A DNA stretch of 64,000 nucleotides from Pyrenophora tritici-repentis (GCF_003171515.1 NC_089391.1:3658001-3722000), one strand, 5' to 3'; counted from the stretch's first letter, positions 42,042-53,569 are shown. The notes: generated by a model from the letters alone, not told the origin. A program made the numbers and translations.

Positions 42042-42905
42042 CTAATTAAACTCATCTCTATACACATAAAAGCTCGAAATAGCCAACTTCTGCACCTCAT
42101 CCCTGTCATTCACCACCGAAAACAACGGCGACTGCGATGAGGATATTAAAACACCCGTTGGGACAGACGTGAAAGGTGTGGTCGGTGTCGCGGGCAATTG
42201 AGAAATATAGCGATCGAGGTACTTGATGTTCGTTGTTGAAGCTGTGTTTTCAAGCCAGAAGAGTGAGTCGACGACGATGCGTAGTTGGCCTGGTGCGGCG
42301 GTTATCCCGTTTACGAGTAGCTGGGCGTTGTCTGTGCCGTTGAGGGCAGCGCGGAAGAGACTTCCTGTTGCTGTTGCACCGTTGTTGTTGGAGCTGGATG
42401 CTGCAGTCCAGTAGATCCAACCTCTTGCTTTGTCGACTACGATACCGGTGGCGTGGAGATTCGTTCCTTGGGCTATGTTGCGTACGAGCTGGGTGGTTTC
42501 GCCGTTGAAATCGGCTTTTTGAATGGAAAAGGTGGAGGGGTCGCTGTAGTAGGTTTTTTGCTCGGTTTCGGCGATTGTGAGACTGGGAATTTGGTTGGAG
42601 GAAAGGATTGTTGAGGAGGAGCTGCAGTCTAGGCTTGTGCGTATGATGCCTTGGCCTGTGGCGGAGAAGAGGAAGGTGAAGGAGGGGGAGTAAGCGAGTG
42701 CTTGGGCTCCAATGGGTGAAGTGTTGGCTTCTGCTTTGAATTGTGTGAGAGTTGTATTGTTTGACCCACCTTGGGCTAGGCGGCGGAGGGACGTAGGCCA
42801 CTGGAGGATGGAAGTACTGCTTTGGCTTAGACCTGTGTCGAGGACGATGAATGACTGCGCGGTAGCAAGTCGAAGCAGGCCGATCAGGGGAACTAGAGAG
42901 AGCAT
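42042..42905 (-). CDS. Secreted protein with YWTD-like beta-propeller motifs
   Basis: A 287-residue protein in one exon. Residues 1-16 are a signal peptide (MLSLVPLIGLLRLATA, predicted cut before QSF). The body is rich in Ser/Thr/Asn, with several N-glycosylation sequons (NNTT, NGT). Segments such as TGIVVDKARGWIYWTAAS, GSLFRAALNGTDNAQLLVNGI and LRIVVDSLFWLE resemble the LDL-receptor YWTD propeller blade pattern (G-I/L-A-V-D ... Y-W-T-D, then I-x-R-A-x-L-D-G). There are too few clear blades to call a full six-blade propeller. Cysteine-poor. Likely extracellular; function unknown. Confidence 0.7.
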   Translation of the reverse strand: MLSLVPLIGLLRLATAQSFIVLDTGLSQSSTSILQWPTSLRRLAQGGSNNTTLTQFKAEANTSPIGAQALAYSPSFTFLFSATGQGIIRTSLDCSSSSTILSSNQIPSLTIAETEQKTYYSDPSTFSIQKADFNGETTQLVRNIAQGTNLHATGIVVDKARGWIYWTAASSSNNNGATATGSLFRAALNGTDNAQLLVNGITAAPGQLRIVVDSLFWLENTASTTNIKYLDRYISQLPATPTTPFTSVPTGVLISSSQSPLFSVVNDRDEVQKLAISSFYVYRDEFN

Positions 42906-43412
42906 GGTGCCTGTGAACCAAAGTAGTCGACGATGGAGCTGTACATCTTGGAAAACATGATTTCTTATGCGCCTAAACTCAGCTTGTCTTGTAGGTAAAC
43001 GCTATGTTATATTGACATTGTTGAATAAGACTACTACCACTTTTGCATGCTGCGCCCGCATGTATATGAATCCACCTCATTAGCTGCTTGTGGCCGAAAT
43101 CCTGAGTGAGAGTATACGATCGGACCATGTAGCTGTTTGGAATTAGTAGCTATCTTTGGCGTACGGCGTCCCATTCAATGAATCTAGATTGCTCACTGCA
43201 GTAGTCTCAAATACAGACTTCGTATCGTCGAACTCATGTGTATGGGATTTGTACTCTGGAGCTACTCATAAAGAATCTAGTGCCACGGCCGTGGTAGTGG
43301 TAAATGTGTCTAAGCTTTTGAATTTTTGAAAGCGGGTATCGTCATCAATTAATAGTATGTACTCCAACGCTAATGCAACGCTAAATCCTTCTGTTTTTCG
43401 GTCTCCGCTTCT
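42906..43412. other. Intergenic, nothing recognised
   Basis: Promoter side of the secreted-protein gene and 3' flank of the GT90 gene. No repeat or gene seen. Confidence 0.4.
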
Positions 43413-44829
43413 TCACGGGATGATAGAAGGATCCTTAGGCCAATTTGCCGCAAACGCCGTCCAGGGTGTTCCCCTCATCACCATCTTTCCGGTCTTGTCA
43501 GGCTCGTACAGCACCGGCTCGTACCCCTGCACGCTCTTCCAGGACACAAATAGCCGTCTCCAATAGCACGTCACAGCGGCCGGCGTCAGGTACCTCCTCG
43601 TAAATGTTTCGTAGCTATTTCGAGCAATCAGCTCCGCATCTTCATCATGATCACGGTAGTATTCCATGGCCGATTCGAGGTTTCCAAAGTTCTCTGAAGC
43701 TTCAATGTAATTTACGTCTGGTCCTGCGAGGCGCATCAGGTGTGTGTGGAACTCTTGCCATTTCAAGGGGTGCGTTATGAGAGCTGAGCGGCATAGTTGA
43801 AGGTATTTTAGGCGCCCAGAGTACGAGGTTCCTTCGGTTTGGATCGTGAACTTGTATCTAGGAGATTGTTAGCATGTTTCCACGAGTCTTCTTCTTGGAC
43901 TGTAGTGAACGTACCCGCAGAAATCGCGTAGGTTCATTACATCTTTGTTATGTGGGTCGCTAGCATTATTGATGACTACAGGCTTGATGTCACTCCAGCT
44001 TTGTCCCTTGCTGACCTTGATCAGCTCTTGCCTCAGCTTGGCCATTTTGACCTTTCCACGCCAAACCACCCTTGGGTCCTTCTTGCTCCATGGCACCTCT
44101 GTCTCCTTCTGCTGGATTTCCTTTCTGATGGCATTCCAACTAGGCGCATGGGTATAGTTCCAACTCCAATACGCGTAGTTTGGCATCATCCAGATGTCCC
44201 GGTACTCGGGGCCTTCCTTGCGCGTGTAGCCAAAGAATGTCCCTTTATCCTTAGACCGCCGTGGTAGATCGTCTAGCGAGAGGGCGAATTCGATATTCGG
44301 GATCGGAGTGTCGGAAGTAGAGGCGGTCACGACGGCGCGGTCAATCTGTGCCAAAGTTCCGAGAATGCGTTCTCGCTCGTTTCCGTTTACGACATAGCAC
44401 TGCTCTGGCTTTCCAGCGTCGGTGACGAACACCTGTGATGAAGGTATGAGCAATGGGTTGGATGGATGAGAGTTTGTGTAAAATTACCTCTCCCTGATAT
44501 ATCATAACTCGTAGCATGCATCTTCCCGACAGGATCTCAATATCCTTGGGGTGTACCTTCCTTCCCTGTCTGGAGTTGACCGACTCATCCAAGCTGTGGT
44601 ATAGCTCAGGAAAGGCAATATTGCACTGCTCTGAGCTGAGCGTGTGTACATTTGCATGTATGTCGGCGTTGAACTCCCAATTCCGGTGAAAATGTGCATG
44701 GCGTACAAAGTCCAGATAATGGCTGTGTTTAGACTGTCCCCATATCGACCATAACTGCGTCGCAATTACAAAGGTAGAGAAGTAAAAAATGAGGTGTGAG
44801 TAAGAAAAGCGGTACCCTTTGGGGATCAT
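43413..44829 (-). CDS. GT90 family glycosyltransferase (CAP10/KDEL-like)
   Basis: A 434-residue type II membrane protein from exons 44829-44488, 44432-43915 and 43857-43413 (GT-AG introns ending CACAG and CCTAG). The short cytosolic N-terminus MIPKGYRFSYSH is followed by an anchor (LIFYFSTFVIATQLWSIWG). The lumenal GT90 domain follows: IEFALSLDDLP, FFGYTRKEGPEYRDIWMMPNYAYWSW (the typical PxYxxWxW), PWSKKDPRVVWRGKVKMAKLRQEL (W-R-G), then NLRDFCGYKFTIQTEGTSYSGRLKYLQLCRSALI, where the G-x-S-x-S-x-R-L-K-Y-L-L signature binds the nucleotide sugar. Family members transfer xylose or glucose from UDP-sugars to capsule polysaccharide or proteins in the Golgi/ER. Donor and acceptor here are unknown. 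The chosen ATG starts just before the anchor. Confidence 0.9.
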
Positions 44830-47265
44830 GATGGCATAACGAGTGAGTAACGAGCGACTAGGTGAATGACTGACGGGAAGGAGGGCGGGCACTACGTCGA
44901 ACGTCGCTACGGGGGACAGAAGGGAACAAGTAGAAAGAAAGACATTCTATAGTGCCATAATTCATACGAGCGGGCAGTCCACATAACTGTGGCGGCTGCT
45001 TCACAGCTAACCACTCTCAGCAATGTCATGATTATGCGAACGGTAGCGAACCCCTGGGCTATGTTCACACCACGACAGGCGGGACACGTGTGTGCCGGCT
45101 GTCGGGCTTAGGACCTATCAAAAGCCCGCGGGAGCCGGATACGATAAGCATGTGGGCTGGAAAATGAATACGATAAAAGGATCTAAAGGAAGTGGGCGCA
45201 AAGATGATGGACAGGAGGGATGCGCATGGAGCAATCAGGGGCTTAAGCTTCAGCAAGACCTTGTCATCGAGACGCTTCCGGCTCGGCTAAGTCCAAATAT
45301 GGCTAGTCCATACGAGCGCGCGCATTTAGACAACTCTTTGCGACCTTTGCGGGCCAGCCGTGCACGCTAAACATCCAATACCACCCACATCCGAGTCTTT
45401 TTGCGCGCAAGCCGCTCAAATTAACTCCTTGCCAAGGTCGCAGAATACATGCCGAACAAAACGAATATTCTGGAGTCGTCTCCGGGCGGAAACTCAACAA
45501 GCAATGCCATGAAATGAAAAGTTAACGCTTGGTGAGAGGCACAACTCTAATCGGAGAGCTTGGTAAGCTTATCCCCTGGATCTCCACACGCCTTTTCCCC
45601 TTCCGATTGTGATGGCATGTCACGAGGCGGAATCAGGAAGGTGGGATCTGCGACATGCAAAGCGGATCATTGCGAATAAGTACTCAGCCGTTAGACCCTG
45701 CGCCACGAAGGAGTCAGGCATCCTTCCATATATTACTACCTGCCTCGGCCATGAAGGATTCCACGTATTAAATGAAGGTAGGATTGCTAGGTTGTATCGC
45801 GAGTCAAATCCTTCTCAGCCTCTATGGTCCCAGCCTTCATGAGTAGGGCCTTCCAAACTCAGGTTACCTCGTACTGTGAGTGAGCGGTATGGGTCATGTG
45901 AAACTTGGCAGGCTTACGATTTGCAGTCAGTCCGGGATCCCGAGCTTCTCTGTGTGCTTCCCGCCCGCATAATGTCTATCACCTATCGAGTTCTCCACCC
46001 AGTAGTGCTGCTTTGAGAGTTTATGTGCATGTTTCTCCTCGAGGAAGCACAGGTAGGAGATGCTCCTTGAAACAATCACATCCAATCCAGAAATACACCA
46101 ACTTCAATGCGCGCTCGATACGAATGCCTCGTATACTTGAGTTTGGAGTTTCTGTCCAGATCGGCCGCAACTCCGCTCTCCGGCCAACGACATTACGATC
46201 TTCTTCTTACATTCCATCCCAGACGATTACGCCAGCTTCCTATTATTATCCCAATCCAGACCCAGCTGGGATGACAACGTGGCAACATTCCTCGGCGTTG
46301 TGGTGACATGTTAGAAAAAGGTGCTTCACTCGGGAAGATCACCCGGCAGTTCTAGATGAATTCATGGGAGACGCACACAAGCTCTCGATCGTCGCCAGCG
46401 CTGTACCAGAGAATAAATTAGGAACAATCAAGCTTTTGAAAGACATGCATAGCATCTGGGGATATCTGCGTCTTGCCGTTCTTGGTCAGCATAATCTCTC
46501 GGGTAAGATTGTTCCAGAACAACAACAACTGCAAAACATTTTGGGATGAACCCGGTGGTCTCCTTCTAGAAGAAACACTACCACCAACGGGCCGTCCGGC
46601 AGAGGGAATGCGATGCTCAAATACCGCATCCCATGTTTCCATGGTCATCTCATGATGTACCCCACTCTTGTCAAGCACTCGGCCCAAGAGTGGGAGGAAG
46701 GCCCGTCTCCGTTTCAGTGCATACCCATTGGCTCATAGAAGAACTCCCTGTCCCCTCCCCGCAAACAAGCGTCATCTCGGCCTGGTAAACGTTCCAGTGG
46801 GGGAGTCCCAGGTTTATCAGTCCGCCCAAGGATGTTTCATGTGAACCCCAGATTATAGAACCACTACCACAAGATAGTGAAGATAGCACGTGCCTCTAAC
46901 TGATAGGCGTAAGGCTACCATAGTCTGAATCCGATTAAGCTGCCCCACTCCTGAGATACAATACCCATGATTATGGTGTCCTGGATCCGGAGACGCGACC
47001 CCAAGTACGGGTGATCGTGGCAAGTATGAGTCTGATATAAAGCACACATTGCCAAAAACTAGTCCAGGTGCTACAGCTTGTCAACTTGGGTTGGTCTGCT
47101 CAGCTCAATCTTGTCGGGCCGGACTTGTACAGTAATCATCGTGGACACTAACTAACGTCCACATTAAGTTCGGCGAGCCTACACCGGACATCTACAGTAT
47201 CCCACAACACCAACCCAAACATTGCCGCCGTCATCGCCCCGAGAAGTCGTATCCGACAACCCAAA
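44830..47265. other. 2.4-kb divergent intergenic region
   Basis: Between the leftward GT90 gene and the rightward permease. Several short frames occur (for example 45905-46306 rightward and 46418-46687 leftward) but none has a recognisable domain. No transposon termini or RNA genes found. Confidence 0.4.
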
Positions 47266-48947
47266 ATGTCCGACGAAAAGATACCCGATCTCCTCGAGAA
47301 ACAAGACTCCTGCCCCACCACCCGCACCATCGAGCCCGAACTCGGCATCAGCGAGCCCGTCAATGCCCTCCAACGTTTCGCAAACAAGCTCGATGCAGTA
47401 TGTGGCGTGGAAGCCCGGGGTATCGAGCGAATCCCAGAAGAACTAAGGGAAAGATCCATGAGCTATCGAGACTACATCCACATGTTCACCATGTAAGCTT
47501 TCTTTCGTCGCCATTGGCACAGATATGTAGACTCACAGATTTATATAGCTGGTTTTCGATGAATTGCACAGCTAATCAGCTCACCCTCGGTGTCCTTGGC
47601 CCCGTGACCTACAAGTTGGGTTTCACAGACTCCATCGTGTACGTATTTGCCACATTTGGGGACTACCCCTGCTAAACAGCCCCAGATTATGCATGTTTGG
47701 TACCATTTTCGGCTCCGTGTTTACGGGATATATATCGACATTTGGACCACGGTCTGGATTGCGGACGCTGAATGTGGCGAAATACACAATGGGCTGGTGG
47801 CCCTCGAAGCTTTGTGTTATACTCAATCTTTGCATTGAGATTGGATATGGGCTCATTGACTGCCTGGTAGGTGGGCTGTTGCTATCGGCTGTTAATGGTG
47901 GGGGTATGTCGGTTATTGTGGGTATTGTTATCGTTGCTGTTATCACTTGGGTTGTGGTGACGTTTGGAATAAAGTGGTTTTACAAATTTGAACAGTAAGT
48001 CGTGTGTTGTATTCTGGAGAATATGGAGAGCTAATATACGTCACAGGTTCGTCTGGGCACCTACCGTCCTGGTTCTCTTTGTGCTCATCGGCGTCGCGGG
48101 ACCGCACTTCGATACGTCGATCGCTTCGGAGGGAACTGGCGCCGTACTCCACGGAAACCGCCTCTCGTACTTCTTCCTTGTTGCATCGGGGCCGCTTAGC
48201 TGGTCTTCTGCTAGCGCCGATTACGTCGTTTACTACCCCAAGACGACGAACCGTGGCCTTACTTTTGCAGCCACGACCTGCGGCATCACATGTGGTAAAC
48301 TGATGATAGAATTCCTGGGCATCGGTCTCGGTTCCGGACTCCTGAAGAATGCTACCTGGAAACAAGCGTTTGACGACCACGGCATCGGCGCCCTAGTCGT
48401 GGAGTCCTACAAACCGCTCAACACATTCGGAAATGTATGCTGCGTGATCCTCGCTATATGTATCGCGGCCAACAACATCCCCGGGACGTATGCTGCAGCG
48501 CTCAACTGGCAGCAACTCGGCGCTCCATTTGCCAAGATTCCAAGACCCATTTGGAGTACCTTTTCTTGCATCGTATTCACAGTCATCGCGATTGCGGGCC
48601 GCGACTCGTTGTTTGATATCTTCATCAACTGGCTGAGTTTGATAGGGTACTGGACTATCATTTGGATTACCATGACGCTTCAGGATGAGTACATTTTCCG
48701 CAAGGGAAAGTTCGACTGGGAGATCTGGGATCGGAAGGATTTGCTGCCACATGGGTTTGCGGCGCTCTTTGGTATGATTGTCGGCTGGGTATTTGCTGTT
48801 GTGTGCATGTATCAAACTTACTTTACGGGGCCGATCGCGAAGCTTGTTGGGAATGGTGCGGATTTGGGGCTGCCGGTTGCTATGGGGGTTACTATGATCG
48901 TCTATCCGCCGGTTAGGTGGTTGGAGTTGAAGTATGTTGGGCGATAG
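47266..48947 (+). CDS. NCS1 family purine-cytosine permease
   Basis: A 510-residue proton-coupled nucleobase transporter of the plasma membrane (FCY2 branch of NCS1). Exons 47266-47492, 47549-47638, 47680-47994 and 48047-48947; all three introns have GT-AG ends and the frame is kept. The N-terminus is cytosolic, with GIERIPEELRERSMSYRDYIHMFTIWFSMNCTANQLTLGVLGP at the first membrane segment, the conserved entry of fungal purine-cytosine permeases. Further family features are GYISTFGPRSGLRTLNVAKYTMGWWPSK, LSWSSASADYVVYYP between TM5 and TM6 (substrate region), and NNIPGTYAAALNWQQLG. About 12 membrane segments. Intact. Confidence 0.92.
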
Positions 48948-49295
48948 ATAGGGATGGAGATTTGTTAGCAATCCCGTTACCGCCAATACTGAATTGAATG
49001 TTGAGGTTTCAGATTTACTGTGCATTCACGTTTTGTGCGTTGCATAACAAAGGAAGAGTCAACCCCCCTAATTTCTTTACTTATTCTTTGACACAAACGT
49101 GCTAAGATTCATTCAATCGATGACACCTACACGGGCGCATATGCGACCAAGTTTTTCTCCCCTGAAGTTCGGTGAGCTTCCTCCTCAGTCCTTGCGAAAG
49201 CATCTGGCCACTGGAAAACCTCCAGTCTCATCTTCTACATGAAGCTGTGAAAGTCTTCATGAATGTATGCGCCGCACGCACCGCATTGTATCAGC
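48948..49295. other. Convergent 3' flanks
   Basis: Spacer between the permease and the leftward HerA-like gene. Nothing recognised. Confidence 0.4.
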
Positions 49296-50859
49296 TTACT
49301 CCACATGGCTTCCGTCCGCAAGCTTGCTCTTTCCTCCATCTGCCGTGATCCGACGCCTCGTGAGGAACTTGCAGTAATCCGTATCCATCCTCTTGATCTT
49401 GCCCTTCCTCTCATCAATTCCGACTGCTGCTGTCGGACAGAATAACAGACATTCACCCGTCTTTAACCGCACGATCTTCTCGAAGACCCTCTGATGATCC
49501 TCTCCTTTCAGTGCTGCAAGATGTTGTTTGAGTATGTCATACCAGGCCTGGCTTGCACAGCGATGTACCATGGTGACATTGCAGAGGTCAAGCAACCGCG
49601 TGTTGATGCTGGGTTCTTGTGTAGCGATAACTACCCTCGCGCCCTGGTGCCTCTGCTCACGAATAGACTTCAGAAGTCGTTCGGTGAAGTTTGCCGTGGC
49701 AGCATTATCTTCGCCCATGTAGTTGTGCGCCTCGTCCAGTGCTATGATCTTGCCGCAAGTCGTTTGCGAGATGAATATCGCGAGGCAGATGTCGAAGAGA
49801 GCGCATACCGACTCTTCGTCCACATGGGGATCGGTGAGGTCAACGATCGTTAGACTGCCGGGGTCGCTCGAGAAGAGATCAACACGGGCCTTGGTTCTGT
49901 TTTTGTTGCGCTTGGTCGCGAGGACCGTAGGCTTTCCTTTGATCTTGACAGTCTTGTCCCTGGGCTTGATGTCCACGAAGGCTTCGAGAAGATCCAGACG
50001 TTGTTCCAGAGGACCACTCTGCATCTCTGAGAGACCGGCGTTTTGGAGTCCGGCCAAGAAATCCCTGTAATTGAAGTCGTTGACGCCACGTTTGTTTATT
50101 GCCATCTCGCGCAAGATTCTCTTCACAACCTAGAGGAGTTCGTTAGTGTTTGTTGACATTCGTAATCATAGATAGACTGACGCTCATGTATAGGGGAGTT
50201 TCCCCGCGTTTTCCAATAGCCATCAACAGTTTGATGCGTGCGGTGTTGAGATGAGAGCTATGCAACTCTAGTGCCTCGACCGTGATCTTCGCACCACAAC
50301 GTTGGGCTATGGCTTCGTAGCGCTCCGTCAACGGACCAATGTGGCTTGCACTGACGAGCACCTTTGTACGAATCTTTCCACAGAGATAAGCTGCTTCGCA
50401 AACGTCGCCACCTTGCGCTCGGTCATAGTGAAAGACAATACCTGCCAGTGGTGCTGAATTTCTACCAATGTCGGGATCGTTCATCAGGCAACCCTCAAGT
50501 ATGCACGATAGGGCGTGCGATTTCCCAGAGCCTTGCGATCCGCATAGAAATGCCGACCATGGAGAATTGGTGTTCAGCAAGACGGGGACTAGATCAGGTT
50601 CTTCTTGTTGCTCCTCATGATCTTCATCGATATCCAGGAGTGTAGTCTCCTCGTCTGGATCTTCTGCCATCTCACATCCCATGACGGCATACTGTTCTGG
50701 GCCGACGCCATTCTGGTCCATGTAGGTCTTCACCGGCCACCATACGAATGGTGCATTGCGAAGCTCGTCTTGCGCCGCCTTGATGTCCGAGTTGCCTCTG
50801 AACTTTGGGTCGGGTTTGAGTAGATCCTGAAAGCGAAAGAGCTCATCGTTTTGAGCCAT
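49296..50859 (-). CDS. HerA-like P-loop ATPase
   Basis: 503 residues from exons 50859-50182 and 50129-49296 (donor GTCAGT, acceptor CTCTAG; join YMS-VVKRI). An acidic N-terminus of ~100 residues precedes Walker A SAFLCGSQGSGKSHAL at ~110-125. About 260 residues later comes Walker B KIIALDEAHNYM, then LLKSIREQRHQGARVVIATQEPSINTRLLDLCNVTMVHRC. This last block matches the HerA/FtsK pattern (DEAH-like Walker B, an arginine helix, a sensor ATQxP, then strand and arginine). It is therefore a ring-forming ATPase-like protein rather than a kinase or AAA+ protein. Similar one-domain P-loop proteins occur as uncharacterised genes in many filamentous fungi. DNA or protein translocation is an analogy only. 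Divergent neighbour at 51273. Confidence 0.78.
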
Positions 50860-51272
50860 GTTAGTCAGAATGTGAGTATTTGATTGTACGTACCCGGAGT
50901 AGGCTGTCCGAAAGTCAGTCTAGCTCTTTATATATGGGAGCGCCAATGCTTGTTCGATCAAAGTCTCAGATGCGCTTGCTTGGCTATTGGAAATGATTAG
51001 ACTAGACAAAGATTCTGTAGTCGCCACTGGTAGCATAGTCGGAAACCCAGGCAACAAGAAGCGAGTGGGGTTAGAAACAGGATTGTACGTGGAAAAGTAG
51101 AAGTGAAAGTGAATGCGAGTCGAGCAAACGCCCGGGATCAGCCACCCACCAGCCTATCAAAACCTCAACCACCGCCCAAGCCTTCATCTTCACCCGCAAA
51201 ATCCCGCAACACACCCCTGCACAATAGCCACGCCCTCGCAACAATACCCAAGTGGGTTGGAGGTCACCCACC
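50860..51272. promoter_or_regulatory. Divergent promoter of HerA-like and Lys-rich genes
   Basis: 413-bp spacer. TATATA at about 50929-50935 lies ~75 bp upstream of the leftward ATG and is a TATA candidate for the HerA-like gene. Confidence 0.45.
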
Positions 51273-52379
51273 ATGACTATCTATCTAACCGCACCCAGCT
51301 TGCCCTACCGGCCCTTCACTCCCTCTCCTTCAACCAGCTACCCCTACTTCGTCCGTCCAGAACCCGTCGACGCACAACAGCAGCCCTTTCAGCCCTTCCA
51401 CATGGCTCCCCAAACCACCATTCTCAGCGCCGGCGCCTGTGTCATCTTGGGCAAGCTCAAAACACGAAGCGCGTTGCACATCAAGCTCCTCGGCGAAGAC
51501 GTCGAGCGCCTGCGCGACTTCAATCCAGGTATTGAGAGCCATGATAAGCAGAGCATCCTAGGTGACGTGGGTATCCTACTCCAGCTCCGCAGCCAAACCG
51601 CAGAGTCTGCTCTCGCTGTCACCAAAGGACCGGAGGCCAAGCTATCGAAAGTCAAGAACATGGAACTCAAGAAACTGGTTGAAAAGATGAGGGCGAAGAA
51701 AAGTCGGTTTGGAAACTACGTCAAGGTCGTCGAGGACAAGTGGCGCGAGCTCGATACCAGAAAGACGGCTACTGGCGAGGAAGGGCTTGTTTACCACAAG
51801 GATCTTGGTCTGTTGATGCAGTTTTCTACTGATCAACGCTGTGCTGTTGTGGAGAAGTTGCTGGGCCTGATTCAGGCGGGTGTCATTAGAGATGATGGCT
51901 CCGAGGTGCTCATGGGCAGGAAGAGCTTTGAGTTTTACTACCTGAAAGAGGAGAAGGACAAGTGGGTTGTTGTTGCTCAAGAAGATACTGCTGTTGGAGA
52001 GAAACAGGTGGAGGCGGTTGGTGATAGAGTTGTTGCTGCCCAGGAAGTTGTGGGTGTTGAAGACAAGAAGTGCAAGACAGAGGACGACGCTACTGGAAGC
52101 AAGAAACGCAAGATAGAGGGCGAGCATGTTGAAGACAAGAAGTGCAAGACAGAGGACAACGCTACCGGAAGCAAGAAACCCAAGGCAGAGCTCATGCTGC
52201 CGCTGAACCTAGTATACGGGCTTCAGAAGAAAGTCAGCGAGGGTGTTCCTAGGGAGTATGTTCCTTGGCCGAATGAGTGGAAGTGTAAGAGGTGTGGATG
52301 GTGGAGCCGGGGACAGTGGTGCACAAGGCTGGTTCGAGGCAGGGCGATCTGCATTGGACAACGTGAGAGGAATAATTGA
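51273..52379 (+). CDS. Hypothetical Lys-rich protein with Cys motif and internal repeat
   Basis: A 368-residue single-exon protein with no recognised family. Residues ~50-110 are a compact region (TILSAGACVILGKLKTRSALHIKLLGEDVERLRDF). Residues ~130-235 are helical and charged, including FSTDQRCAVVEKLLGLIQAGVIRDDG. Residues 262-307 hold two copies of a 24-residue unit, EDKKCKTEDxATGSKKxK, encoded by a 72-bp tandem duplication. The C-terminal end carries WKCKRCGWWSRGQWCTR, a Cys-x2-Cys...Cys cluster that could bind zinc. The basic KKRKIEGE in the repeats could be a nuclear signal. Start at 51273 is the first ATG of the frame. Confidence 0.6.
   Translation: MTIYLTAPSLPYRPFTPSPSTSYPYFVRPEPVDAQQQPFQPFHMAPQTTILSAGACVILGKLKTRSALHIKLLGEDVERLRDFNPGIESHDKQSILGDVGILLQLRSQTAESALAVTKGPEAKLSKVKNMELKKLVEKMRAKKSRFGNYVKVVEDKWRELDTRKTATGEEGLVYHKDLGLLMQFSTDQRCAVVEKLLGLIQAGVIRDDGSEVLMGRKSFEFYYLKEEKDKWVVVAQEDTAVGEKQVEAVGDRVVAAQEVVGVEDKKCKTEDDATGSKKRKIEGEHVEDKKCKTEDNATGSKKPKAELMLPLNLVYGLQKKVSEGVPREYVPWPNEWKCKRCGWWSRGQWCTRLVRGRAICIGQRERNN
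52056..52190. repeat. 72-bp in-frame tandem duplication
   Basis: Unit 1 starts at 52056 and unit 2 at 52128, both with GTTGAAGACAAGAAGTGCAA. Only a few substitutions separate them. The 24-codon period keeps the frame. Confidence 0.9.
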
Positions 52380-52743
52380 GAGTATAAGATCTCGAGGACG
52401 TTCGCAGAGGTTGCTTGGTACCATTGGGTCACGAGGACATTGGGCCGTACAGGATGGCCATACAGGATATAGAGGAAGATAGTGGAGAGATGGATTGAAT
52501 ACCTTCTCGTTCCGAATGGACATGTCTTGCTCGCTGCAACGTCAGCTGCATACTTACTAGCACCCGTGCACCTCCGTGAAGTATACAGGTACATGTTGAC
52601 ATGTTGGTGTGTCAATGTGTCATACTGTCATAACTTTAGCGCTCACTATAGTGGATTCTGGGAAGATGGGTCATAATTCAAGCTTCGTGCCCCGCTCTTT
52701 TACATTTGTTACAGTATAATACAATGTCGTTACTCATCCAATC
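52380..52743. other. Convergent 3' flanks
   Basis: 3' spacer between the Lys-rich gene and the leftward Cbp6-like gene. Nothing recognised. Confidence 0.4.
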
Positions 52744-53208
52744 TCATGACCACCGAATCTTGCTCTTCCACTCATCCACCTTGGCCTCCCACCACGTCTT
52801 CTTGGGTGCGCGCTCGATTTCCTCCATCAGCTTTGTGTAGTGCTCTGGTGCAGACTTTGGCTTCAGCACACCAGGTGACAGCGCATACTTTGTGCTGTAG
52901 CGGTTTTCGAGTAGCGAATACAAGGCGTTTACTTGGGCCTGCTCGAATTTGGGGTTTTCAGGTGGTGAAGATGCGGCGGGGGTTGTTGCTGCGGGGGCCT
53001 GGGGTTTTGCGCCTTCTTCTGGGGTGGGAGTGATGGGTTGTACGCCAAAGGGCTGGCCATGGTGCTCGATTGCGCGGGTGAAGGGTAGATTGGGGCGCAG
53101 GGCATCCTTGGGCCACAGGGCGAGGGCGCGCGTATATTGCTTTGCTATCTGAGTCATGTCAGCTTGCTGCATTCACGTGCATGCAACTCTACTCACAGTA
53201 CCCGCCAT
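52744..53208 (-). CDS. Cbp6/UQCC2-like mitochondrial complex III assembly factor (probable)
   Basis: 138 residues from a 12-nt first exon (53208-53197, ATG plus three codons) and 53148-52744; the intron has a GTGAGT donor and ACTCAG acceptor. The join reads MAGTIAKQYTRALALWPKDALRPNLPFTRAIEHH, resembling the Cbp6/UQCC2 family start (short basic N-terminus, then YxxxLxxWPxDxLRP). These small proteins bind the mitochondrial ribosome and newly made cytochrome b for complex III assembly. The middle is Pro/Ala-rich; the C-terminal region has FEQAQVNALYSLLENRYSTKYALSPGVLKPKSAPEHYTKLMEEIERAPKK. Family assignment is from motif memory and moderate; the gene structure is firm. Confidence 0.72.
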
Positions 53209-53569
53209 GATGGACGTGGTGAAATCGATAGCAAATTATTTTGACGATGGTCGATGCCAAAGTCGATGATGCATCCGTTACCAGGGTCCCGGATTTAGTC
53301 TGTGCATTTATTGGAACGTGGCGCAGCACCCGCATCGACTGGCCGAAAAGCGACAAAGTCGGGAGAGTCGCTGGCGCTGTCGACTTGAAACGCCTCCTCC
53401 ACGCACCTGCCGCCTGATACGCTCCACCACTGCCTTTTGCCGCCGCTGCTTATCGCCCTTCAACGCTCGCTGTCCACCCCCTCAGCTTCCTGACTACTCT
53501 CCCTTTGAACGACTCGGTATAATATAATCACAAACAAGACTTTCGCAACATCCGGCTGTCCGCGCAAAC
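53209..53569. promoter_or_regulatory. Divergent promoter region
   Basis: 361-bp spacer between the Cbp6-like and Bsd2-like start codons. No TATA box is clear. Confidence 0.45.
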
